From an uncultured Bacteroidales bacterium (GTDB lineage Bacteria > Bacteroidota > Bacteroidia > Bacteroidales > Bacteroidaceae), in the NCBI GenBank assembly GCA_902801425.1, contig CADCIQ010000029.1:1-61341 (forward strand): a DNA stretch of 61,341 nt, in the 5' to 3' direction. A program made the translations under genes and the position numbers. The notes under the pieces are model-generated. The model was not told where the DNA came from, searched no databases, and worked only from the letters and a program-made list of their open reading frames with translations. Shown here one piece after another: positions 52,437 through 60,897 of this stretch. The stretch's first letter is position 1, and every line of letters begins with the position of its first letter.

Positions 52437-53405
52437 ATGATAAATACTATAAAACATCCTTCCCTTTGGGAAGGCTTGGTTAGGCTTTTGATTCTTTCCT
52501 TTATCCTCGCCTCTTGCACCAACAAGAATGCAGAGACAGCAGAATTAGAAGATCAATTTACATATCCTCTTGAAATGGAGAACTACACCTTCTCCGATTC
52601 AAGCAGGTATGCCAACATCAGCATCAAGGTTGCATTACCTGTAGCCAAGGATAGTGTTTCACAAGTTATTCGCGATTCCCTTGTCAATATTATTGGCAAC
52701 TGCATTCGCAGCTATCAAGGCTCACAGATGGAGGACACCAAGCCATTGATTGCAAAATATAATGGTGATGAAAAAGACGCGAAGAGTGTTTTTGACTATT
52801 ACAGCAAAGCAGTCTCAAAGATGCTCAACTCTCAGGCCAAGGAGGACTATGACGAAAAAGTCAGGTACTGGGAAGAGGACACTACCATCACCGAAGAACA
52901 ACGAAAGGAATACAAGGAGAGCGTAGCTCCTTGGGATTATTCAATGGAAGTTACCAAGACCTCTGAGGATTCAACATACGTAGTTTTCTACGATTCTGAA
53001 TATTCGTATATAGGTGGTGCTCACGGCGGTGTGTTTGGCTATGGAGGCATTACTTTCCGTTTCTCTGACGGTAGCATAGTAAAGGATTTCCTAAAGGATA
53101 ATGCCGTCAAGGACATGCAACCATTGCTCAAGAAAGGTCTCAAAGAGTATTTCAACGAGAATGCTGATGAGAAAATCGCAACCGATCAGCAACTCATGGA
53201 ACAGCTCATGCTCCCAGACGAAAGCAAAGGTCTAATCCCGCTTCCTGCATGGACACCTTCTCCTGACGAGAAAGGCAAAGGACTTGTATTCACCTATCAG
53301 CAATACGAGATTGCCTGCTATGCCGTTGGTATGCCTTCATTCGTGCTTACTTGGGAAGAGCTCAAGCCATTCCTCAGAGAGGATATCCTTGAAGACCTGA
53401 AATGA
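52437..53405 (+). CDS. DUF3298-type (RsiV-like) lipoprotein
   Basis: 322 residues. Lipobox ILASC (about Cys27). YSYIGGAHGG (about 188-197) is the hallmark of DUF3298/RsiV domains, followed by FRFSDGSIVKDFL and the C-terminal YEIACYAVGMPSF. RsiV is a lysozyme-binding anti-sigma factor in Bacillus; in Bacteroidota related lipoproteins are uncharacterised. The first 12 codons (ATAAATACTATAAAACATCC and on) lie in a repeat shared with the SGNH gene, so the N-terminus of the signal peptide derives from repeat DNA. No other start is available. Confidence 0.8.
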   Translation: MINTIKHPSLWEGLVRLLILSFILASCTNKNAETAELEDQFTYPLEMENYTFSDSSRYANISIKVALPVAKDSVSQVIRDSLVNIIGNCIRSYQGSQMEDTKPLIAKYNGDEKDAKSVFDYYSKAVSKMLNSQAKEDYDEKVRYWEEDTTITEEQRKEYKESVAPWDYSMEVTKTSEDSTYVVFYDSEYSYIGGAHGGVFGYGGITFRFSDGSIVKDFLKDNAVKDMQPLLKKGLKEYFNENADEKIATDQQLMEQLMLPDESKGLIPLPAWTPSPDEKGKGLVFTYQQYEIACYAVGMPSFVLTWEELKPFLREDILEDLK

Positions 53406-53580
53406 GGTACGCTAACACAAAATTCCTTATTGTTACCTGTTACCCGTTACTGCATGGTTAGAAGCGCTGTTGTGCCCTCGAAATGCATTCGTTATGCCTT
53501 CGCTCTACCCTCGCTTTTAAGCCTAATAGAGGAACGGACCTGAAACGGACTTATGCGGACTTGCATCTGACATATAAACA
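53392..53580. repeat. Composite repeat: 7-bp words, then 11-bp array (first copy)
   Basis: It begins inside the DUF3298 stop codon (CTGAAATGAGGTACGCTAAC), continues with GTTACCT/GTTACCC words (53430-53450) and then 11-bp units such as ATGCCTTCGCT and GAAACGGACTT to about 53573. The same composite stands at 55353-55542, on the other side of the tandem secreted genes. Confidence 0.75.
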
Positions 53581-53592
53581 TAATACATTTTT

Positions 53593-54390
53593 ATGACATT
53601 CAGGAAAATACTTTCACTCGTAATTATTATGGCATTATTGCCTCTTGCTTCTTACTCTCAAAAAGACAAGAAAATCACGATTAAGGACACTCGTGAATAC
53701 GTTGACCTTGGCCTTCCAAGCAAAACGCTTTGGGCTACCTGTAACATAGGTGCAAGCAAGCCAGAGGAATGCGGATTATATTTCGCATGGGGAGAGACAG
53801 AAGGCTATAAACAAGACTCAGATGATATTCATCAGTGGGAAAAGAAAAGCTACAAATGGTATGATTGCAACAGCAAGTACCCTGAATTGATGAAATATCG
53901 CTGTAGTTGGAGCGCCATAATTGACAACAAAAAAGAACTCGATCCTGAAGATGATGCGGCAACTGTCAACTGGGGACGTAAATGGCAGATGCCATCATCC
54001 GAACAGATAAAGGAACTATGCGATTCTGCCTATACAACAAAAGAGTGGACAACATTGAATGGTGTTAATGGCAGGAAGATAACCAGTAAGAAAAATGGCC
54101 ATTCAATTTTTCTGCCAGCCGCAGGCGTTCTTCCGGGCTCTAGAGGAGACTATTGGTCTTGTTCTCTCTCTAGAGATGACGATAGCAAAGCAATCAGCCT
54201 GTCATTCTTAGAGAATGATTATTTTCACGATGATTACATTCCACGGTATTATGGACTAAATATCCGTCCTGTACGTTCACAGAAAAACAGAAAGGAAGCC
54301 AAGCCGGAAATAACGGACGACGGTGCAACGGTAATGCCTATAGAAGATGACCAATTGATAATAATACAAAGTGAACCCGATGAAAAATAA
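53593..54390 (+). CDS. Secreted paralogue A with FISUMP-like domain
   Basis: 265 residues. Signal peptide about 1-23 ending SYSQ. Core EYVDLGLPSKTLWATCNIGASKPEECGLYFAWGETEGY is the recurrent start of this surface/secreted family (resembles the Fibrobacter major paralogous domain), then WGRKWQMPSSEQIKELCD and YWSCSLSRDD, ending IRPVRSQK. The last 40 residues are charged and unlike copy B. Nucleotide sequence of the signal peptide and of a stretch near the middle is identical with the next gene, so duplication is recent or homogenised. Function unknown. Confidence 0.78.
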   Translation: MTFRKILSLVIIMALLPLASYSQKDKKITIKDTREYVDLGLPSKTLWATCNIGASKPEECGLYFAWGETEGYKQDSDDIHQWEKKSYKWYDCNSKYPELMKYRCSWSAIIDNKKELDPEDDAATVNWGRKWQMPSSEQIKELCDSAYTTKEWTTLNGVNGRKITSKKNGHSIFLPAAGVLPGSRGDYWSCSLSRDDDSKAISLSFLENDYFHDDYIPRYYGLNIRPVRSQKNRKEAKPEITDDGATVMPIEDDQLIIIQSEPDEK

Positions 54391-54401
54391 AGAATGATAT
54401 T

Positions 54402-54419
54402 TTGTCGAACTCACGTTGA
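54402..54419. repeat. Half-end of the TIR element between the tandem paralogues
   Basis: TTGTCGAACTCACGTTGA, matching the right end of the element at 3321-3340. Confidence 0.55.
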
Positions 54420-54459
54420 TATAGTCATTAAAAACTTATAAATCAACAAAAACATACTT

Positions 54460-55263
54460 ATGACATTCAGGAAAATACTTTCACTCGTAATTATTATGGC
54501 ATTATTGCCTATTGCTGCTTTCTCTCAAAAAGACAAGAAGGGCACGGTAAAAGACTCTCGTGAATACGTTGACCTTGGTCTTCCAAGCGGAACACTTTGG
54601 GCTACCTGTAACATAGGTGCAAGCAAGCCAGAGGAATTTGGTTTGTATTTCGCATGGGGAGAAACCCAAGGCTATACAAGTGACGCATCTGATGAACATC
54701 AGTTTATAGAGGGAAACTACAAGTGGTTGGAAACCGACTGTACGAATCCGGTATTGATGAAATATTGCATTAGTTGGAGCGGAATAATTGACAACAAAAA
54801 AGAACTCGATCCTGAAGATGATGCGGCAACTGTCAACTGGGGACGTAAATGGCAGATGCCATCATTGGAACAGATAAAGGAACTATGCGATTCTACCTAT
54901 ACGACAGCAGAATGGACAACACTAAATGGCGTAAATGGAAGAAAGATAACCAGCAAGAAAAATGGCAATTCGATTTTTTTGCCAGCTACATTCTTTACTC
55001 GTTTTCCTAAGTCTACTCCTATTCATAGTCCTGAGGGAGCTTATTGGTCTCGAACTCTCTATACGGATGACAGCGATGCAGTCTCCTTGTATTTCTTTAA
55101 GAATGTATCATTCTTTGATAGTCACACTCCACGGTATCATGGACTAAGTGTCCGTCCTGTACGTACCCAGAAACAAAAATCGGGGAAAAAGAAGATTGAC
55201 AAGAATGAAACTGAGGAAGATGTCTTCATGATGGTTCCTGTAGAGGTACCTCTTCCAAAATAA
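54460..55263 (+). CDS. Secreted paralogue B with FISUMP-like domain
   Basis: 267 residues, tandem duplicate of the upstream gene. Same signal peptide with PIAAFSQ in place of PLASYSQ, same EYVDLGLPSGTLWATCNIGAS core and WGRKWQMPSLEQIKELCD. The segment after FLPAT is longer and different (FFTRFPKSTPIHSPEGAYWSR), and the C-terminus ends in a short acidic/hydrophobic tail. Followed by a strong terminator. Likely surface or periplasmic; no catalytic motif recognised. Confidence 0.78.
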   Translation: MTFRKILSLVIIMALLPIAAFSQKDKKGTVKDSREYVDLGLPSGTLWATCNIGASKPEEFGLYFAWGETQGYTSDASDEHQFIEGNYKWLETDCTNPVLMKYCISWSGIIDNKKELDPEDDAATVNWGRKWQMPSLEQIKELCDSTYTTAEWTTLNGVNGRKITSKKNGNSIFLPATFFTRFPKSTPIHSPEGAYWSRTLYTDDSDAVSLYFFKNVSFFDSHTPRYHGLSVRPVRTQKQKSGKKKIDKNETEEDVFMMVPVEVPLPK

Positions 55264-55264
55264 T

Positions 55265-55317
55265 ACAATATATCTCCAATCCCAAACTAATCAGGAATTG
55301 GAGATATATTGTTTTTA
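55265..55317 (+). terminator. Terminator after secreted paralogue B
   Basis: ACAATATATCTCCAAT (55265-55280) pairs exactly with ATTGGAGATATATTGT (55297-55312), followed by TTTT. Confidence 0.85.
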
Positions 55318-55432
55318 TTGGTGTTCTTTTGATTAAATAAATTTAGGGGTACTATGCCTGAAATGAGGTACGCTAACACTAAATTCCTTATTGTTACCCG
55401 TTACCTGTTACTGCAAGGGTAGAAATGCTTAT

Positions 55433-55542
55433 GTGCCTTCGTTCTGCCTTCGTTCTGCCTTCGCTTCAGGTTCGCTCCTATCGATGGAGCATCAACGGAC
55501 CTACAACGGATTTACAACGGACCTGGAACGGATCTGAATCGG
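55433..55542. repeat. 11-bp-period array (10 units), best-preserved composite copy
   Basis: Ten consecutive 11-mers in strict phase: GTGCCTTCGTT, CTGCCTTCGTT, CTGCCTTCGCT, TCAGGTTCGCT, then through CCTATCGATGG to ACCTACAACGG, ATTTACAACGG, ACCTGGAACGG and ATCTGAATCGG. The word changes half way, the period does not. Confidence 0.88.
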
Positions 55543-55582
55543 AGGGAGTTGATAGTTCTCGCAAATCTCATTGAAGCCAGTA

Positions 55583-55610
55583 TTAGCGTGAGTTCGACGA
55601 ATTCACATTA
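55583..55610. repeat. Minimal TIR element
   Basis: TTAGCGTGAGTTCGACGAATT followed at once by CACATTA, an end-to-end joined pair like 14986-15012. Confidence 0.6.
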
Positions 55611-55997
55611 ATTATTGTTACCAGAGCATTTTTCACGTTTTTACATCGTTTTTCAAACATACAGAATAAGGTGAATCAGCCAGAAATTAATGCTTATTGT
55701 TATGTTATCGAGACTGTCAACAGCCTACGTCCTGCCATATAATTATGCATAACAATCTCATTATCTTTATCTTAGGCGACTATAACCAGAATATGAGTCT
55801 CGCTCAACAAGCAAGATAACCTCGGCCTGTAACAGGTAACGGGTAACAATAAGGATTTTAGTGCATGCCCAAATTTTACTAAATCTTTCTAAGGAGTTTA
55901 TATACCTTATTATATATAGAAATAATAAATATAGGCAGCATATTACACTATTTTTCTTATTGTTACCCGTTACTTGTTATCAACACGTTTTCGGGGA

Positions 55998-56750
55998 CTA
56001 CTTCTTCAGGAACTCAACAACCTGATCGGCAAATGATTTCATGCCAGCTACGGAAGGATGCCCCCATTGCTTGTCAATATTGTGAAGATCAAGGCATGGT
56101 ACATTATAGTGCTTACAAATAGTATGTACAGACTCATTAATCTCATCCTTGAGCTCGCTATTAAGAATGAAAACAATACGAGCCATAGGGTAGTTGCCCT
56201 TCAGGTCATAGAGGAGTTTTGCCATAGCAGGACGGAATGAATATAGCTGTTTGTTTGTCCAATTGCCAAAAACATAATCTCCTATAGGAGCACCACACCA
56301 GCTATCATTAGTTGCACCACAGACGAGTATCACGTCAGGATTGCCGAGCCAGTTACTACGAGTGATGAAAGCACGGTCGGAATAGTCGGCATGAGGTTTG
56401 CCTTCTGCCGGACGATAGCCTGTATAGCATATCGTAGCACCAGAATAGGCATTGTTACGCTCAAGCTTTGCACCAAGACGCTTGACAACTTGATGCCACC
56501 AAGTCTGCTCTACTTTCCTTACATCATTCCCCTTCTGGGCACTCTTGTGTCCGTCAGGGAAATACCAGATAGCATTGGTATCTGGAACTACACAACCATA
56601 GAAGGTTGAATAGCTATCGCCAAGGATAGAGATACGGAGAGAGTCACTTTGTGCATTAGCGCAAAGAGAAATCAGAACAAAGAATAGGGTAAGAAAGACC
56701 CCCATCCCCCCAAGGGGGCATTTTTTGATAGTATTTATTGCGAAAGGCAT
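55998..56750 (-). CDS. Exported SGNH/GDSL hydrolase
   Basis: 250 residues from 56750, or 235 from Met16 at 56705. Signal peptide (FLTLFFVLISLCANAQ). Block I ILGDSYS with the catalytic Ser, block III-type GATND, and the C-terminal Asp-His pair in WGHPSVAGM. Such enzymes are esterases or lipases, often removing acetyl groups from glycans. The first 15 codons overlap a repeat (ATAAATACTAT ... CCCCTTGGGGGGATGGGGG) also found at the start of the 52437 gene, so the ATG at 56705 is an open alternative. WbqC gene lies 8 bp upstream on the same strand. Confidence 0.85.
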   Translation of the reverse strand: MPFAINTIKKCPLGGMGVFLTLFFVLISLCANAQSDSLRISILGDSYSTFYGCVVPDTNAIWYFPDGHKSAQKGNDVRKVEQTWWHQVVKRLGAKLERNNAYSGATICYTGYRPAEGKPHADYSDRAFITRSNWLGNPDVILVCGATNDSWCGAPIGDYVFGNWTNKQLYSFRPAMAKLLYDLKGNYPMARIVFILNSELKDEINESVHTICKHYNVPCLDLHNIDKQWGHPSVAGMKSFADQVVEFLKK

Positions 56751-56758
56751 GTTAATTG

Positions 56759-57322
56759 TTAATTTTTAATTGTTAATTTTAAAATCGCTTCTGGTCCCAT
56801 GTTGAAAAGGAGGTCAAGAATACTGAGATCTGGCAGAAAACCATGACGAGACTGGAATACCTGATAGTAAGGCTTGCAATCAGCCTTAGCACGTAGATCA
56901 AAGGTACAGCCCTTATATTCGTCAGTCAAACGTATTTTCTTGCGTATATCGAGTAATTCGCACATCTTACGAGTTATCTCAAGATTATAGTCAAAGAGAA
57001 ATTCCCATTTCTTTTCAAAGAAAGGTGCGATATCATCGGCATAATACTCAAAGAAAGGCGAAGAGCCGTATGCAGATGCCAATGCCTGCCAATGAAGATG
57101 CCTCCAGTTGTTATGGTCGGAAATCTTTATGTCCTTGATAGAACCAGAGCCAGAAACAGGAACTGTCAGCGTCTGAACTCCGTTTGCCGTTGCTATACGG
57201 CAACGTGTGCGTAACGTCTGTTTCTGGAAGTTCTCATGAGCCTCAATAAATATAGGCTCTGAGGCACGTGCTATTTGCTCGTACCACGAGACAGGACCGA
57301 AGAATGTTGTGGGCAAGTTCAT
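56759..57322 (-). CDS. WbqC-family protein
   Basis: 187 residues, shorter than the 200-plus usual. Family start YFGPVSWYEQI-type (TTFFGPVSWYEQIARASE), followed by IEAHENFQKQTLRTRC, ISDHNNWRHLHWQALASAYGSSPFF and YADDIAPFF. WbqC proteins are linked to surface-polysaccharide synthesis and lie near lepB in other Bacteroidales; here the gene is on the opposite strand beyond the tandem paralogues, so the ancestral lepB-WbqC neighbourhood seems to have been inverted or split. Co-transcribed with the SGNH hydrolase (8-bp gap). Confidence 0.85.
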   Translation of the reverse strand: MNLPTTFFGPVSWYEQIARASEPIFIEAHENFQKQTLRTRCRIATANGVQTLTVPVSGSGSIKDIKISDHNNWRHLHWQALASAYGSSPFFEYYADDIAPFFEKKWEFLFDYNLEITRKMCELLDIRKKIRLTDEYKGCTFDLRAKADCKPYYQVFQSRHGFLPDLSILDLLFNMGPEAILKLTIKN

Positions 57323-57337
57323 GTGATTTGAATTATA

Positions 57338-57447
57338 AAATGAAAAGTGAAAAATGAAAAATACAAGTTAGTATTTTGGCTTATGTTCGCTGAAAAATGT
57401 AATCTGTATTTTTCATTTTTCATTTTTCACTTTTCATTTTTCATTTA
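57338..57447. repeat. 7-bp-period hairpin (TGAAAAA words) overlapping the helicase stop
   Basis: Arms 57338-57364 and 57406-57447. The loop has TTCGCTG (inverse CAGCGAA). The right arm includes the stop codon of the helicase gene at 57441. Confidence 0.7.
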
Positions 57448-59396
57448 TTTTTCTTCGGCTTCCTACGTGCCCAACCCTCTTCGGAGAAGTCAGGCTCTTG
57501 AAGGGATTTCTTTCCACGTCTGCGACTCTGATCGTCATTCTTCTTGAAGAATTGACGCCAATCACCAGTTTCAGGCATACCTGCTACATCAGAATCGAAG
57601 TCCTTGCGAGGGCTATTGCGCTTGCTCTTCTTCTCAAAGCGAGAGAAATCCGCATCTTCCTTACGGCCTCGGCCAGAACGACCACGACCTTCAGAATCTC
57701 CCTTGCGCCCTTTGCCACGACCACCAGCAGCAGGCTTTCCGTCTGGACGATCCTCATTACATCTCACCTGACGACCTTTATAGAAAGTACCGTCAAGGGA
57801 TGACATAACCTTCTTTGCATCACGGTTAGGCACCTCAATGAAAGAGAATCCAGCCATAAGGTCAATATGACCGACCTCCTGACGTCCCTGAACATGACGG
57901 TTGATGAACTGCATAACCTCTCCTGGATAGAAACCGTGATCCTTGCCGAGATTAATGAAGAGGCGAGTATAGCCTTCCTGAACTGCCCTTGGTTCCCTAG
58001 GCTCCCTAGAAGATCTGGAACCTCTGGAATTTCTGGAGTCTCCGCGTTCACGTTCCTTCTTACTAACAGGCTTCTCAATCTCTGGAGCATCAGCATAATA
58101 GGAAAGGAAACGACCGAACTCACGGCTTACCATCTTCTTGAGAATATCCTCCTTGTCAACATACTCGAAGTGACGACGCACCTCTGCCATGAAAGGCTCA
58201 ATCTGCTCTTCAATTACATCAACCTTCTCTATCTCGTCAATAGCACGGAAAAGTTGCTTTGTACAGATTTCCTGTGGAGTTGGCAAAGTGCCATCCACGA
58301 ATTCCTTGCCTATCTGCTTTTCAACAGCACGTATCTTGTGCTTCTCGCGAGTGTGAATAATAGCGATAGATGTTCCCTTCTTGCCAGCACGACCAGTACG
58401 GCCAGAACGGTGAGTATAAGATGCAATATCATCAGGCATGGCATAGTTGATGACATGAGTGAGGTCATCAACATCAAGTCCACGGGCAGCCACATCAGTA
58501 GCCACAAGAAGCTGTGTGAGGTGATTACGGAACTTCTGCATCGTGAGGTCACGCTGCTGCTGACTAAGATCCCCATGAAGCGACTCGGCATTATATCCAT
58601 CACGAATCAGATGATCAGCCACCTCCTGCGTCTCAGCCTTTGTGCGACAGAATATGATAGCATAGATGCGAGGATAGTAGTCGACTACACGCTTGAGGGC
58701 GAGATATTTATCCTTGGCATTTACGAGATAATAAATATGGTTCACGTTCTCTGAACCCTCATTACGAGAACCCACGACAATCTCCTGATAGTCACGCAGA
58801 TATTGCTTTGCCACACGCTCCACCTCTCTTGACATAGTAGCCGAGAAAAGAAGTGTGGTATGCTCTTCAGGAATAGACTCAAATATCTCGTTGATGCTCT
58901 CAGAGAAACCCATGTTGAGCATCTCGTCAGCCTCATCAAGCACAATCTTACGGACATTCTCCAACTTGGCATAGCCACGATTCTTCAAGTCAATAAGGCG
59001 ACCGGGAGTTGCCACAACAATCTGAGCACCATGTTTCAACTCATGACGCTGGTTCTCAATGGAAGTACCTCCATAGACGGCACTTATATGCAGTCCCTTG
59101 ACATACTTTGCGAAATCCTTCATATCGTCGGCTATCTGCAAGCAAAGCTCACGGGTAGGAGCCACAACGACAGCCTGTGTGACACGGCTCGTCGTGTCAA
59201 TGCTCTGAATAAGCGGAATGCCGAAAGCCGCAGTCTTACCCGTACCTGTCTGGGCAAGAGCAATAAGATCTGAGTTCTGGCTCTCCAAAAGGAAAGGAAT
59301 TGTTTGCTCCTGCACAGGCATAGGCTGCGCAAAACCGAGCTCTTCGATGGCGCGACGAATCTCCTCTCTAACGCCAAGTTCTTCGAATGTCTTCAA
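57441..59396 (-). CDS. DEAD-box RNA helicase with DbpA-type RNA-binding domain and RG-rich tail
   Basis: 651 residues from a TTG at 59396, which gives the family start (M)KTFEELG; a GTG-led frame extends to 59462 but is 5'-leader sequence by position. Motifs: Q motif (AQPMPVQEQTIPFLL), AQTGTGKT (48-55), PTRELCLQ, DEAD, SAT, ARGLDV, HRSGRTGR. The DbpA-like domain is at about 475-550 (YTRLFINLGKDHGFYPGEV). Low-complexity SR/RE repeats (about 450-470) and an RG/K-rich tail follow. Unwinds structured RNA, likely in ribosome assembly or cold response. Promoter TAACTTTG at plus 59497-59504. Confidence 0.92.
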   Translation of the reverse strand: MKTFEELGVREEIRRAIEELGFAQPMPVQEQTIPFLLESQNSDLIALAQTGTGKTAAFGIPLIQSIDTTSRVTQAVVVAPTRELCLQIADDMKDFAKYVKGLHISAVYGGTSIENQRHELKHGAQIVVATPGRLIDLKNRGYAKLENVRKIVLDEADEMLNMGFSESINEIFESIPEEHTTLLFSATMSREVERVAKQYLRDYQEIVVGSRNEGSENVNHIYYLVNAKDKYLALKRVVDYYPRIYAIIFCRTKAETQEVADHLIRDGYNAESLHGDLSQQQRDLTMQKFRNHLTQLLVATDVAARGLDVDDLTHVINYAMPDDIASYTHRSGRTGRAGKKGTSIAIIHTREKHKIRAVEKQIGKEFVDGTLPTPQEICTKQLFRAIDEIEKVDVIEEQIEPFMAEVRRHFEYVDKEDILKKMVSREFGRFLSYYADAPEIEKPVSKKERERGDSRNSRGSRSSREPREPRAVQEGYTRLFINLGKDHGFYPGEVMQFINRHVQGRQEVGHIDLMAGFSFIEVPNRDAKKVMSSLDGTFYKGRQVRCNEDRPDGKPAAGGRGKGRKGDSEGRGRSGRGRKEDADFSRFEKKSKRNSPRKDFDSDVAGMPETGDWRQFFKKNDDQSRRRGKKSLQEPDFSEEGWARRKPKKNK

Positions 59397-59445
59397 TGAT
59401 TTTCTGTTTTTATTTTTTACGAGTACACGCTTTGGGGAGGAGTGT

Positions 59446-59504
59446 TTGCTGACCACTAACACCTATCACCTAACACCCAACACCCATTTGCGAGTGCAAA
59501 GTTA
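59446..59504 (-). promoter_or_regulatory. Promoter and 7-bp-word leader of the helicase
   Basis: TAACTTTGCACTCGC on the minus strand (plus 59497-59504 for the -7 box), then a leader of GTGTTAG/GTGATAG words (plus 59458-59486, period 7). Confidence 0.6.
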
Positions 59505-59547
59505 ATAAAAATAGGTGGAAAAATTTGTTAAATTCGGATTTTTTGAA

Positions 59548-59555
59548 TACTTTTG
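59548..59555 (+). promoter_or_regulatory. Promoter -7 box (TACTTTTG) of the M16 peptidase gene
   Basis: 44 bp upstream of the ATG at 59599 and inside the longer ORF, so it fixes the shorter start. Confidence 0.6.
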
Positions 59556-59598
59556 CATCAATAAATCCATATATGGATGGCAAATGCCATATTTTTCA

Positions 59599-60834
59599 AT
59601 GATTTACAACACTCATACCCTAAATAACGGACTAAGAATAATCCACCTTCCCTGTCAGGGAGAGGTGGTTTATTGCGGTTATGCAGTAGCCGCCGGCACA
59701 AGCGATGAACTTGCAGGCGAGGAAGGTCTGGCTCATTTTTGCGAACACATGACCTTCAAAGGTACCGACCACCTCTCATCCATACAGATAATCAACACCC
59801 TTGAGCGTGTGGGAGGTGAACTTAATGCCTTCACCACAAAGGAAGAGACATTCTACTATTCTGCAATCCTTCGCCAGCATTTTGGCAAAGCCGTAAAGCT
59901 TCTCACCGATATTGTTTTCAACAGCACCTATCCACAGCATGAGATTGACAAGGAGATGGAGGTGGTATGCGACGAGATTGAAAGCTACCGCGACTCTCCT
60001 GCCGAACTTATCTACGACGAGTTTGAGAATCGCATCTTCCACGGCCATCCTATGGGGCATAACGTGCTTGGCGACAAAGAAACCGTAAGAGGATTTAAGT
60101 CTGAGGACTGTAAACGCTTCACGCAGAGGCTCTACCGTCCTGACAATGCCGTATTCTATGTCTATGGCGATATAGATTTCAAGCAGTTGACAAAGAAACT
60201 GAACCTCCTTTCTGGCGAGAAGAAGGAAGGAGAGATTATACGTTGTGACAAGACATTCGAGGGGCTAAAGAATGAACTTCATGGCAAAAGGGAAAACGAT
60301 GAAGAGCAACAGACCCATCAGGCTCATGTGATGATAGGCACAGCCTTCGGAAAAGACCTTGAGAAATGGCGCATACCACTATATCTAACCAATAATATCC
60401 TCGGAGGTCCGAGCATGAATTCCCGTCTAAACCTCGAACTCCGCGAGAAGCGAGGACTTGTATATACGGTTGAGAGCATAATGACAAGCTATACAGGCTC
60501 AATGCTTTGGACAGTATATTTCGGCTGTGACCCTCACGATGTGAACCGCTGCATCCGCCTCGTCAAGAGTCAGTTGGCAAAACTGAGAAACACGCCACTC
60601 TCCTCAACCGCCCTTGCTAATGCCAAACGGCAGATTAAGGGACAGATAGCCCTTGCCTCAGAGAACAGGGAGAACTATGCAATCTCAATGGCAAAGCAAT
60701 ATCTGCACAGAGGAACACTCAAGAGCAACGAAAGGCTTTACAAGAGAATAGACGACGTGAAGGTTGAGGATATTCATCAGTTAGCAAATGAGATACTCAA
60801 CGAAGACAGATTATTTACTCTCATTTTTAGTTAA
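59599..60834 (+). CDS. M16 (insulinase-type) zinc peptidase
   Basis: 411 residues from the ATG at 59599; the 28 codons upstream precede the promoter. Inverted zinc motif His46-x-x-Glu49-His50 (AHFCEH) and third ligand Glu126 (EVVCDEIES), the normal distance. The C-terminal half has the inactive M16 domain with GGPSMNSRLNLELREKRGLVYTV. No signal peptide, so probably cytoplasmic. It degrades peptides; related to the PqqL/PepR group. Single-gene unit ahead of the acyltransferase. Confidence 0.93.
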   Translation: MIYNTHTLNNGLRIIHLPCQGEVVYCGYAVAAGTSDELAGEEGLAHFCEHMTFKGTDHLSSIQIINTLERVGGELNAFTTKEETFYYSAILRQHFGKAVKLLTDIVFNSTYPQHEIDKEMEVVCDEIESYRDSPAELIYDEFENRIFHGHPMGHNVLGDKETVRGFKSEDCKRFTQRLYRPDNAVFYVYGDIDFKQLTKKLNLLSGEKKEGEIIRCDKTFEGLKNELHGKRENDEEQQTHQAHVMIGTAFGKDLEKWRIPLYLTNNILGGPSMNSRLNLELREKRGLVYTVESIMTSYTGSMLWTVYFGCDPHDVNRCIRLVKSQLAKLRNTPLSSTALANAKRQIKGQIALASENRENYAISMAKQYLHRGTLKSNERLYKRIDDVKVEDIHQLANEILNEDRLFTLIFS

Positions 60835-60882
60835 GATTGCTAAATAATTGAGGTAAAAAGTTTCTATTTCGGAAATTATTGT

Positions 60883-60890
60883 TAATTTTG
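60883..60890 (+). promoter_or_regulatory. Promoter of the acyltransferase, near-leaderless
   Basis: TAATTTTGC followed by six bases and ATG at 60898. Confidence 0.6.
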
Positions 60891-60897
60891 CATCCAA

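Larger units (their letters stand above)
55386..55854. repeat. 26-bp exact inverted repeat of 7-bp words (GTTACCC)
   Basis: Arms 55386-55411 and 55829-55854 are exact inverses, each built from GTTACCC, GTTACCT and GTTAC units. They bracket the 11-bp array and the minimal TIR. Confidence 0.82.
55264..55997. other. Gene-free stretch of repeats
   Basis: It contains a terminator (55265-55317), long 7-bp-word arms (55386-55411 and 55829-55854) enclosing the 11-bp array (55433-55542) and a minimal TIR (55583-55610); a third word copy is at about 55957-55980. The rest (55611-55820, 55861-55950) is A/T-rich with nothing recognised. No gene. Confidence 0.62.
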
